A DNA stretch of 7,332 nt. Source: Rhodanobacteraceae bacterium (GTDB lineage: Bacteria; Pseudomonadota; Gammaproteobacteria; Xanthomonadales; Rhodanobacteraceae). The DNA is taken from the NCBI GenBank assembly GCA_012270595.1, contig JAAXIA010000105.1:1-7332 (forward strand), in the 5' to 3' direction. The notes beneath the pieces are model-generated. The model was given only the letters and a program-made list of their open reading frames with translations. It was not told the DNA's origin and made no database searches. Positions 1 to 5,659 of this stretch are shown piece by piece. Numbering within the stretch: position 1 is the stretch's first letter; each line of letters starts with the position of its first letter. The position numbers and the translations under genes were made by a program.

Positions 1-16
1 CAATGGAGGAGACCAC

Positions 17-38
17 AAGCAGCTAATTAAGCAGCTAA
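17..38. repeat. 10-bp direct repeat
   Basis: AAGCAGCTAA occurs at 17-26 and again at 29-38, a 12-bp period with a TT spacer. The GCTAA core recurs inverted in the terminator-like hairpin at 63-75. It lies downstream of the leftward ABC operon, and no function can be assigned. Confidence 0.6.
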
Positions 39-45
39 CATGCTG

Positions 46-75
46 GTATAAAACGATAAAACGCTAACCCTTAGC
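46..75 (-). terminator. Probable terminator of the ABC exporter operon
   Basis: Read on the minus strand, GCTAA-GGG-TTAGC (75 to 63) forms a 5-bp stem with a 3-nt loop. It is followed by GTTTTATCGTTTTATA, a T-rich but interrupted tract. It begins about 22 nt after the permease stop codon, where a rho-independent terminator for this leftward operon is expected. The stem is short and AT-containing, so strength is uncertain. Confidence 0.5.
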
Positions 76-97
76 TACTTCAGACCCTTATTCTTTT

Positions 98-874
98 TCA
101 GGACCGCAAGCCAATGCCTCGATTGAGCAAGTACAAGGCGAATACGGTTAGTGCCAGCGTAAAAAGTAGCATGACAGCGAGCGCGACACCTACATGCACG
201 TCGCTAACCCCTAACATGCCAAAGCGCAGAGTGTTAACCAGGTACAGAATCGGATTTATCTGCGATAGCGCCCGCCATGGTTCCGCTAGCATGTTGATTG
301 AATAAAACACACCGCCCAGGTAGGTCAGCGGGGTAATCACGAAGGTGGGGACCAGCGCAACGTCATCGAACTTCTTTGCGTAGATGCCATTGATGAGACC
401 GGCCAGTCCAAAAATGCCCGAGCCGAGCAGCACCGCCAGCAAAGCCACCATAATGTGGGCTACGGGCAAATGGATAAAGCAAAGCGCCACCCCTAGCACC
501 AATGCTCCGACTGCCAGACCGCGTACTATTGAAGCGGTGATGTAGCTAGCCAGAATGGTCCAGGGTGACATCGGTGCCACCAGCATTTCTTCTATCGAGC
601 GCTGAAACTTGACGCCGAAGAATGAGCTGGAAGCGTTGATATAGCTGCCGTTGACTACACTCATCATGATCATGCCAGGGACGAGATAGCTCATGTAGCT
701 GAAACCCTCCACGCTGCCGACACGGCTGCCGATCAGTTTGCCGAAGATGATGTAGTACAGCGTAGTGGTGATGATGGGCGGGATCAGCGTTTGCGTCCAA
801 ATGCGTGCAATACGCCTCACTTCGCGTCTGGTGAGGGTCTGGAAAGCGATGAGGTTATCGGCAAATTGACTCAT
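98..874 (-). CDS. ABC-2 type exporter permease, YadH-like
   Basis: Inner-membrane subunit of an ABC-2 family exporter, which forms the channel for the ATPase encoded just upstream. The 258-residue protein has a hydrophilic N-terminus (about 1-30) and then about six hydrophobic segments. The stretch at residues 66-103 (PGMIMMSVVNGSY, then a SSFFGxKFQRSIEEMLVAPMS pattern) is the conserved ABC-2 loop, and I recognise it as very close to E. coli YadH. Length matches that family. The ATG overlaps the ATPase stop codon in ATGA, and a strong GAAGGAG (888-894) lies 13 nt upstream inside the ATPase gene, so translation is probably coupled. A hairpin with a T-rich tail follows the stop. The substrate cannot be read from the sequence; YadGH homologues remain poorly defined, and drug, lipid or polysaccharide export are only possibilities. 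Confidence 0.9.
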   Translation of the reverse strand: MSQFADNLIAFQTLTRREVRRIARIWTQTLIPPIITTTLYYIIFGKLIGSRVGSVEGFSYMSYLVPGMIMMSVVNGSYINASSSFFGVKFQRSIEEMLVAPMSPWTILASYITASIVRGLAVGALVLGVALCFIHLPVAHIMVALLAVLLGSGIFGLAGLINGIYAKKFDDVALVPTFVITPLTYLGGVFYSINMLAEPWRALSQINPILYLVNTLRFGMLGVSDVHVGVALAVMLLFTLALTVFALYLLNRGIGLRS

Positions 875-1839
875 GTCAGGGTCTGTGCTCCTTCGGGTTT
901 ATGATCGCCCACCAGGCGCACAAAAAGCTCTTCCAGCCGGTTAGTTTTGTTACGCATGGAGGCGACAGTAATACCTTGTGCAGTCAGTGCTGCGAATAGT
1001 GCGTTGAGGCTGTCTTTGCGGGCAATTTCTGCTTCCAGGGTGAGATCATCTACCCTGCGCAGGGTGATACCCGTCACGTGTGGTAGCGCGATGTCGTTTG
1101 CTGTACCGGGAATGTCGAGCACAAAGGTTTCCATCTCCAGTGTGGATAGCAACCCTTTCATCGTGGTGTTTTCCACAATCTTGCCGTGGTCGATGATAGC
1201 GATATGCTGACATAGCTGTTCGGCTTCTTCCAGGTAGTGCGTGGTTAGAATCACGGTGGTACCGGCGGCATTGATACCGCAGATGAAATGCCACATGGAG
1301 CGACGAATCTCAATGTCTACCCCCGCCGTTGGCTCATCCAGAATAAGTAAGCGTGGCTCATTCATCATCGCACGGGCGATCATCAAACGACGTTTCATCC
1401 CGCCGGAAAGCTCACGTGATGGCTGGAAGGCTTTGTCCCATAGACGCAGTTCTTTCAGATACTTTTCCGCGCGTTCGCTGGCAATATTGCGCCGGACACC
1501 ATAAAAGCCGGCGGTGTTTACACAGATGTCAAAAGGCTTTTCAAACGGGCTAAAGTTGATTTCCTGGGGTACCAGGCCCATCATCTTCATGGCTTCACTG
1601 CGTTGTTGTTTTACTGATAAACCAAAGATATGTGCGTCGCCGCTGGTTGCGCTGACCAGTGAGGAAAGAATGCCAATCAGTGTGGATTTTCCGGCGCCGT
1701 TTGGACCGAGCAAGGCGAAAAATTCACCTGGCTGTACGGTCAGATGGATGCCCTTGAGCGCTTCGACGCCATTGTTATAGGTCTTGCGCAGCGCGTTGAC
1801 GACCAATGCAGGTACTGGTTCAGAACATGGTAAAGGCAT
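871..1839 (-). CDS. ABC transporter ATP-binding protein, YadG-like
   Basis: Cytoplasmic ATPase that powers the YadH-like permease. The 322 residues contain every expected nucleotide-binding motif: Walker A GPNGAGKST (45-53), Q-loop Gln92 in LVPQE, signature LSGGMKRR (144-151), Walker B LLILDEP (164-170) and the switch His201 in TTHYLEEAE. The C-terminal extension (about 235-322), ending with an MRNKTNRLEELFVRLV-type motif, is typical of YadG/CcmA-like exporter ATPases. It is first in a two-gene operon and overlaps the permease by 4 bp. The ATG at 1839 is the chosen start, although no clear Shine-Dalgarno precedes it (the bases before it are GCCGGCCC). A start at the downstream TTG (residue 12) is possible but also lacks a ribosome site. 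The substrate is unknown. Confidence 0.93.
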   Translation of the reverse strand: MPLPCSEPVPALVVNALRKTYNNGVEALKGIHLTVQPGEFFALLGPNGAGKSTLIGILSSLVSATSGDAHIFGLSVKQQRSEAMKMMGLVPQEINFSPFEKPFDICVNTAGFYGVRRNIASERAEKYLKELRLWDKAFQPSRELSGGMKRRLMIARAMMNEPRLLILDEPTAGVDIEIRRSMWHFICGINAAGTTVILTTHYLEEAEQLCQHIAIIDHGKIVENTTMKGLLSTLEMETFVLDIPGTANDIALPHVTGITLRRVDDLTLEAEIARKDSLNALFAALTAQGITVASMRNKTNRLEELFVRLVGDHKPEGAQTLT

Positions 1840-1857
1840 GGGCCGGCAACATTTAGA

Positions 1858-1890
1858 GCATGAGGATATGCTAGCATAGCAGGTTCATGC
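1858..1890. promoter_or_regulatory. Nested palindrome between divergent genes
   Basis: A perfect 12-bp palindrome, TATGCTAGCATA (1867-1878), lies inside a second inverted repeat, GCATGA (1858-1863) and TCATGC (1885-1890). The element sits in the 100-bp gap between the divergently transcribed ATPase gene and the flavoprotein gene. On the minus strand the palindrome is preceded by TGC, giving an extended -10-like TGCTATGCT. It could be an operator for a dimeric regulator of one or both genes; that role is inference. Confidence 0.45.
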
Positions 1891-1939
1891 CTATGGGTCT
1901 GGGGTCTTACTGGACGCATGCCTACTTTCTAGAACTATC

Positions 1940-2686
1940 ATGGCCGACCATTTTCAGTTACGTCTTGTCGATAGCTACACATTGGCCCCTACTATGCGCC
2001 ATTTTGTTTTCGAGCGCGCGGATGGACAGGGTCTGGCATTTATGCCAGGTCAGTTTCTGCAGATCCACTTTCACTACGACGATGGCACGCCGACCAAGCG
2101 CAGCTACTCAATCGCTACTGTGGGAGATGGCAATTCGCCAATTAAGCGCATCGAGATTGCAGTGAGTTACGTGGAGGGCGGGGCAGCCACGAAGCTATTA
2201 GGCGATTTGCCGATCGATGGCTGCATTGAGGTGAGCGGACCTTATGGCCGTTTCTGTCTGCATGACGCGGACACGCATGCGCGTTACCTGCTTCTGGCTA
2301 CGGGTACCGGCATTACCCCCTACCGGTCCATGTTGCCCAAACTGGCGCAATGGCTGGCCGCAGGCGAGCGTGAGGTGGTACTGCTCTACGGTGCGCGTAG
2401 TGAGGTTGAGTTACTCTACGGCGAGGAATTTGAAGTTTTTGCCCGCGCCCACCCAGGTTTTAGCTTTTATGCTTGCCTCAGTCGTCAGATGCGAGCGGAA
2501 AAGCGTCCGAACGACAGGCACGGGCACGTACAGGACGTGCTGGTTGAATTACAGCCGAGCGCCGAGCGTGATGTCGCCTATCTTTGCGGCAATCCGAATA
2601 TGGTTGATGCCGCATTCAATGCACTTAAAAACTATGGGTTGCCGGTAGCGCAAATTCGCAGAGAAAAATACGTGTCCGCACGCTAA
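1940..2686 (+). CDS. Ferredoxin--NADP(+) reductase-type flavoprotein
   Basis: Single-chain oxidoreductase moving electrons between NAD(P)H and a carrier such as ferredoxin, flavodoxin or free flavin, through bound FAD. The 248-residue length equals that of E. coli Fpr. The FAD domain (about 1-108) contains PGQF (36-39), the FAD-binding RSYS (54-57) and SGPYGRF (99-105). The nucleotide domain (about 115-248) has LATGTGITPYRSM (119-131), LLYGAR (148-153) and YLCGNPNMV (214-222). There is no fused [2Fe-2S] domain, so the electron partner is separate. The tail ends REKYVSAR, so the usual near-terminal aromatic residue is followed by a short extension. The ATG at 1940 has no good Shine-Dalgarno. 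The gene is monocistronic, divergent from the ABC operon, and ends at a strong terminator. NADPH versus NADH use and the true partner are not settled; a flavin reductase is the main alternative. Confidence 0.85.
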   Translation: MADHFQLRLVDSYTLAPTMRHFVFERADGQGLAFMPGQFLQIHFHYDDGTPTKRSYSIATVGDGNSPIKRIEIAVSYVEGGAATKLLGDLPIDGCIEVSGPYGRFCLHDADTHARYLLLATGTGITPYRSMLPKLAQWLAAGEREVVLLYGARSEVELLYGEEFEVFARAHPGFSFYACLSRQMRAEKRPNDRHGHVQDVLVELQPSAERDVAYLCGNPNMVDAAFNALKNYGLPVAQIRREKYVSAR

Positions 2687-2713
2687 ACAGGCCAAGGAAA
2701 GCCTCAAATGTAA

Positions 2714-2733
2714 GCGACTGACGTCGCGTTTTT
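2714..2733 (+). terminator. Rho-independent terminator of the flavoprotein gene
   Basis: GCGAC (2714-2718), loop TGAC, GTCGC (2723-2727), then G and TTTTT (2729-2733). The GC-rich 5-bp stem with a U-tract lies 28 nt after the stop codon. Read on the minus strand the same stem is followed by TTACATTT, so it may also slow leftward transcription. Confidence 0.8.
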
Positions 2734-2742
2734 CTGGGTAAT

Positions 2743-2780
2743 GCGCAGATAAGAGCCTGATATGGTTGAGGTATCTGCGC
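2743..2780. repeat. 9-bp perfect inverted repeat
   Basis: GCGCAGATA (2743-2751) and TATCTGCGC (2772-2780) are perfect complements around a 20-nt loop. Inside the loop CCT and AGG can pair and extend the stem after a 4-nt internal loop. It lies between two convergent genes. No T-tract follows on either strand, so it is not a canonical terminator. Confidence 0.6.
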
Positions 2781-2789
2781 CACCTACAT

Positions 2790-2811
2790 GCTTTCCGGTA
2801 TTCGGCAAAGC
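2790..2811 (-). terminator. 3'-end hairpin of the cation transporter gene
   Basis: GCTTT CCG (2790-2797), loop GTATT, then CGG C AAAGC (2803-2811) form an 8-bp stem with one bulged C. It begins 4 nt beyond the stop codon of the leftward cation transporter. No U-tract follows, so it may protect the mRNA 3' end or take part in Rho-dependent termination. Assignment as a terminator is tentative. Confidence 0.35.
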
Positions 2812-2815
2812 GGAG

Positions 2816-3751
2816 CTATTTATTCAAGGTTGTTGTCGTTTCCTGGTTTTTGGTCTCCGGCTCAAGAAAACTCCAGCGAATCTCGCCGAATCTGGTTTTG
2901 ATTGCCTGATTGACGGTATGAATGGCGTGGGTCAGTGCATGGTCACTGGGCATCGGTATCATGCGCACTTTCACTGCCACCATTACATCGGGTCCAATCT
3001 GCAGGCTGATAAGGTCAAGCACTTCGGTGATTTCCGTGCGAGTTTTCAAGAAGTCTAGCAACTCGGCACGACGTTCAGGTTCTATGCTCTGGCCGACCAG
3101 GAGTGCTTTAATCTCAATAGCCACGATGATCGCTACCAGCACCAGCAGCACGCCGATCGAGAGGGTGCCGAGTGCGTCAAACAGGAGATTGCCGGTCAGC
3201 AGTGTGGCACTGATGGCCACGATGGCGATACCCAAGCCGGTCAGGGCGGCAAAGTCCTCGCCGAAGATCACCAGTAACTCACTGGAACGAGTCTCGTGGA
3301 ACCACTGCCATAGCCCGCGGTTGCCACGGGCCTTGTTCACTTCTCGGAGGCAGCCGTACATGGAAAAACTCTCTGCCGCGATACTGAAAGTCAGTACACC
3401 CAGTGCCAGCCATAGCCATTTCAATGGTTCGGGGTGGAGGAGCTTATGGATGCCGCTGTAGATGGAAAAAAGGCCACCCAAGCTAAACAGTAACAAGGAA
3501 ACGAGGAATGACCAGAAATAAGTAACTCTTCCCCAACCCAGCGGGTAGTCTTCCGAAGCCGGTCGCCTGGACTGGCGCATACCCACTAGCAGTAGGCCCT
3601 GATTGCCACAATCGGCCAAGGAATGGATGGCCTCGCTCAACATGGTGCCCGAGCCAGTGAGGAACGCGGCAAGCAGCTTGGACGCGAAAATCGCGACATT
3701 GGAAGCAAGGGCGAACAAAATTGCTTTCAGTGAATTGGCGTGACCAGCCAT
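2816..3751 (-). CDS. Cation diffusion facilitator family transporter (ZnT9-like branch)
   Basis: Inner-membrane divalent-metal/proton antiporter of the CDF family, normally exporting Zn, Mn, Fe or similar ions. The 311 residues show the usual layout: transmembrane segments in about residues 8-215, including a TM2 with SEAIHSLADCGNQ (39-51), then a cytoplasmic C-terminal domain (about 220-297) with the family's GPDVMVAVKV strand (253-262). Likely site residues are His43 and Asp47 in TM2. In TM5 the usual H/DxxxD is replaced by IFGEDFAAL with Glu165-Asp166, a pattern I associate with the SLC30A9/ZnT9-like branch. The last 14 residues are polar and Thr-rich. The chosen ATG lies 23 nt after the permease stop; the frame stays open 96 codons further upstream, but that part overlaps the permease gene and looks non-coding. 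No clear Shine-Dalgarno is present, so coupling to the upstream gene is likely. The metal is unknown. Confidence 0.88.
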   Translation of the reverse strand: MAGHANSLKAILFALASNVAIFASKLLAAFLTGSGTMLSEAIHSLADCGNQGLLLVGMRQSRRPASEDYPLGWGRVTYFWSFLVSLLLFSLGGLFSIYSGIHKLLHPEPLKWLWLALGVLTFSIAAESFSMYGCLREVNKARGNRGLWQWFHETRSSELLVIFGEDFAALTGLGIAIVAISATLLTGNLLFDALGTLSIGVLLVLVAIIVAIEIKALLVGQSIEPERRAELLDFLKTRTEITEVLDLISLQIGPDVMVAVKVRMIPMPSDHALTHAIHTVNQAIKTRFGEIRWSFLEPETKNQETTTTLNK

Positions 3752-3774
3752 AGCAATACGGTGAGTCTGGCCGC

Positions 3775-5172
3775 TTAGTTGGGAAGGTCTTTGACCGGGC
3801 AGGAGCGTGTGCGGGTCTTCCACCAGTAACCCAGCCCCAGGAGGATAAACCACAGCGGGCTCACCAGTAGTGCCTTGAGTGTGTTGGGCTGGAAGGTGAG
3901 TAGTACCATCACGAAGGCAAAAAATACCAGACAGAGCGCGCACATGATAATCCCACCAGGCATTTTGAAACTTGACCTGGCATGCAAGTGTGGTCGCTTG
4001 CGTCGGTAAGTGATGTAGGAAAGTAAAATAAGCGACCATACGAATATGAACAGTATGGCGGCCAAACTCGTCACGAGTACAAAGGCGGTCATCAGGTTCG
4101 GTACCTCGTGTACGAGCAGGGTACCGGCCAGCAGGATGAGACAGGAAAACAGCAGGCTTCGCGATGGCACCGCTGCGCGTGACAGTTGCCTGAAGTGGCT
4201 GGGAGCATGGTTGTTTTGCGCCAGACCATAGAGCATACGACTGGTAGAGAAGATGCCACTATTGGCTGAAGACATGGCCGAAGTCAGCACGACAAAGTTG
4301 ATCAAACTGGCGGCAGCCGGTACCCCAGCGAGCATGAACAGTTGCACGAAGGGGCTGCTATCGGGCTTTACCAGGTGCCACGGCGACACGGTCATAATCA
4401 CCGTCAGCGATAGCAGGTAAAAAAAAATGATGCGTGCCGGTACCGCGTTGATCGCTTTGGGCAGGTTGTGTTTCGGGTTGGTCGTTTCAGCGGCAGCGAT
4501 ACCCACCAGCTCAATACCCACGAAACTAAATACGGCAATCTGGAAGCTGGCAAAGAAGCCACTCCAGCCGTTTGGGAAAAAACCACCGTCATTCCACAGG
4601 TTAGCCAGCGAAGCCTTCTGTCCAGAAGGTGAGGTAAAGACCAGGGACACCATGCTAAAGCCGATGACAATCAGGGCTACAATAGCCACAATTTTTATCA
4701 GCGCGAACCAGAACTCCATCTCACCGAACAAGCGCGCTGCCAGGAGATTCATGGCCAGTAAACTCAGCAGGCTTACCAGCATCGGTATCCATGGTGCCAG
4801 GTCTGGCAGCCAGAATTGTGTGTAGGCGGAGACAGCGATAATTTCAGCGATGACGGTGATGGTCCAGCAGAGCCAGTAAGTCCAGCCGCAGAAGAAACCG
4901 GCCCATGGTCCGATCAGGTCGCTGGCGAAGTCGACGAAGGACTTGTACTCCAGGTTGGACATCAACAGTTCGCCCATTGCACGCATCACGAAGAAAAGCA
5001 CGGTGCCGATGATGGCGTAGGCCAGTAAAATGGATGGCCCTGTCAGGCTGATGGACTTGCCCGACCCCATGAACAGACCGGTGCCGATATTGCCACCGAT
5101 GGCAATCAGTTGCAGGTGTCGATTGGAAAGGCTGCGTTGAAGGTGATTTGCCTGCTCTGGAGAAGTGTGCAC
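3775..5172 (-). CDS. Amino acid permease, CycA-like (D-serine/D-alanine/glycine)
   Basis: Proton-coupled amino-acid importer of the APC superfamily in the inner membrane. The 465 residues form about 12 hydrophobic segments. The TM1 substrate-binding break reads GGNIGTGLFMGSGK (26-39), followed by VMRAMGELLMSNLEYKSF (62-79), both matching E. coli CycA as I remember it. Similarity seems to extend over the whole protein, including LWNDGGFFPNG, FVGIELVGIAAAET and the C-terminal RKRPHLH and PLWFILLGLG segments. Length is also close to CycA (about 470). By family knowledge it would import glycine, D-alanine, D-serine and D-cycloserine, but related AAP-family porters carry other amino acids, so the substrate is likely rather than certain. 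The start is GTG at 5172, supported by GGGAG 5 nt upstream. It is followed after 23 nt by the cation transporter gene, probably in one operon. Confidence 0.88.
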   Translation of the reverse strand: MHTSPEQANHLQRSLSNRHLQLIAIGGNIGTGLFMGSGKSISLTGPSILLAYAIIGTVLFFVMRAMGELLMSNLEYKSFVDFASDLIGPWAGFFCGWTYWLCWTITVIAEIIAVSAYTQFWLPDLAPWIPMLVSLLSLLAMNLLAARLFGEMEFWFALIKIVAIVALIVIGFSMVSLVFTSPSGQKASLANLWNDGGFFPNGWSGFFASFQIAVFSFVGIELVGIAAAETTNPKHNLPKAINAVPARIIFFYLLSLTVIMTVSPWHLVKPDSSPFVQLFMLAGVPAAASLINFVVLTSAMSSANSGIFSTSRMLYGLAQNNHAPSHFRQLSRAAVPSRSLLFSCLILLAGTLLVHEVPNLMTAFVLVTSLAAILFIFVWSLILLSYITYRRKRPHLHARSSFKMPGGIIMCALCLVFFAFVMVLLTFQPNTLKALLVSPLWFILLGLGYWWKTRTRSCPVKDLPN

Positions 5173-5177
5173 GGTTA

Positions 5178-5182
5178 CTCCC
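5178..5182 (-). promoter_or_regulatory. Ribosome binding site deciding the GTG start of cycA
   Basis: GGGAG on the minus strand lies 5 nt before the GTG at 5172. Homology begins soon after (the SLSNRHLQLIAIGG region), and no ATG fits as well, so this site supports the GTG start. Confidence 0.7.
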
Positions 5183-5204
5183 GTAGTGTGAGGATTTTCC
5201 CCAC

Positions 5205-5233
5205 ATTATCAAACGTCACGTTGGTATGTAGCT
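5205..5233 (-). promoter_or_regulatory. Candidate cycA promoter with embedded palindrome
   Basis: On the minus strand GATAAT (5210-5205) is a good -10 box. The best -35 at suitable spacing is poor (AGCTAC or GCTACA near 5227-5233). The predicted leader is about 25 nt. A perfect inverted repeat AACGT-C-ACGTT (5212-5222) fills the spacer, which suits a repressor site. The -10 match is seen; regulation is inference. Confidence 0.4.
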
Positions 5234-5264
5234 ACAGTTGTGGTGGAAGTTACGTCTGTGTCAC

Positions 5265-5292
5265 TTGATTCCACGGATTCTATTTCTAAAAT
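5265..5292 (+). promoter_or_regulatory. Sigma-70-like promoter candidate, plus strand
   Basis: TTGATT (5265-5270), a 16-nt spacer, then TAAAAT (5287-5292). Both boxes match the consensus well (4/6 and 5/6). Transcription would start near 5299, only about 13 nt before a small ORF with a Shine-Dalgarno-like AAGGTG. It points away from cycA and is too far from mtaD to be its obvious promoter. Confidence 0.4.
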
Positions 5293-5311
5293 GCTGCGCC
5301 AAGGTGCTTAC

Positions 5312-5407
5312 ATGACAAGCGAAGTGACAGAAAGGCGGACGGAATTTTTAGAGGTAACCTCAAAAAAAAAGGAGGCGGGTTGTTATCCCCAGGTTCTTGC
5401 CTGGTAA
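5312..5407 (+). CDS. Possible 31-residue small protein (hypothetical)
   Basis: An ATG at 5312, preceded by AAGGTG (5301-5306) at 5-nt spacing, opens a 31-codon frame ending in TAA at 5405-5407. The peptide begins MTSEVTERRTEFLEV, continues with a Lys-rich SKKKEAG and ends PQVLAW. It is hydrophilic with no membrane segment or signal peptide. A promoter candidate lies just upstream. Nine consecutive A residues (5362-5370) encode the lysines and could allow slippage; the -1 frame stays open to about 5495. I do not recognise the peptide. It could equally be a chance ORF within a small RNA or the remnant of a degraded gene. Evidence is limited to start, ribosome site and promoter positions. Confidence 0.22.
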   Translation: MTSEVTERRTEFLEVTSKKKEAGCYPQVLAW

Positions 5408-5426
5408 GGAGGGGCGATGTTTTATT
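5385..5426 (+). other. Composite hairpin with short T-tract
   Basis: ATCCCC (5385-5390) can pair with GGGGCGAT (5411-5418, one bulged C), followed by GTTTTATT. Alternatively CCAGG-TTCTTG-CCTGG (5389-5404) forms a simple 5-bp hairpin. If transcription starts near 5299 this would end a transcript of about 125 nt. The same bases contain AAGGAGG (5406-5412) and an ATG (5417) opening a 7-codon frame MFYSGGH, so pairing would hide that ribosome site. Weak as a terminator. Confidence 0.25.
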
Positions 5427-5556
5427 CAGGCGGACATTGAGCTTTAAATCCTGTTGTAGTTCATGTTGCCTAACCACCCCATTTCATAGCACATGAATGT
5501 GTCGTTGTGTAAGCGGGTTTCGCGGCGGGTGCCGAGCTTCTTTTCTGCCCATGAGG

Positions 5557-5586
5557 TAGACATGAAAGTAATAGACAGAAAAGTAG
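5557..5586. repeat. 15-bp imperfect tandem repeat upstream of mtaD
   Basis: TAGACATGAAAGTAA (5557-5571) is followed directly by TAGACAGAAAAGTAG (5572-5586), identical at 12 of 15 positions. The TAGACA hexamer reappears inverted as TGTCTA at 5641-5646 and 5652-5657. The copies lie about 80-110 bp upstream of the predicted mtaD transcription start and may be activator or repressor sites. Confidence 0.5.
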
Positions 5587-5630
5587 AAGTCGTCATAGTC
5601 CGTGCGGCATACCACTGTGCTTTCTGTCTG

Positions 5631-5659
5631 GTGACAGATGTGTCTAATCAGTGTCTAAT
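5631..5659 (+). promoter_or_regulatory. Candidate mtaD promoter
   Basis: GTGACA (5631-5636), a 17-nt spacer and TCTAAT (5654-5659) match the sigma-70 consensus at 5/6 each with ideal spacing. The start would be near 5666, leaving a leader of about 57 nt. The -35 overlaps a hairpin-forming TCTGTC-TGGT-GACAGA (5623-5638), and GTGTCTAAT is repeated at 5640-5648 and 5651-5659, 11 bp apart. Confidence 0.55.

Noticed and set aside
3752..4039. N-terminal extension of the cation transporter to 407 residues
   Set aside because: The extra 96 codons run through the 3' part of the permease gene in another frame, have no membrane-protein or CDF character, and homology begins at the ATG at 3751.
5351..5361. 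GAGGT-A-ACCTC next to the A9 run as a terminator
   Set aside because: The loop would be one base, and the flanking runs are T before and A after on the plus strand, and the reverse order on the minus strand is wrong for a terminator too.
5286..5477. 63-codon minus-strand ORF in the intergenic region
   Set aside because: It starts with GTG without a ribosome site, has no promoter, and the opposite strand carries better signals.
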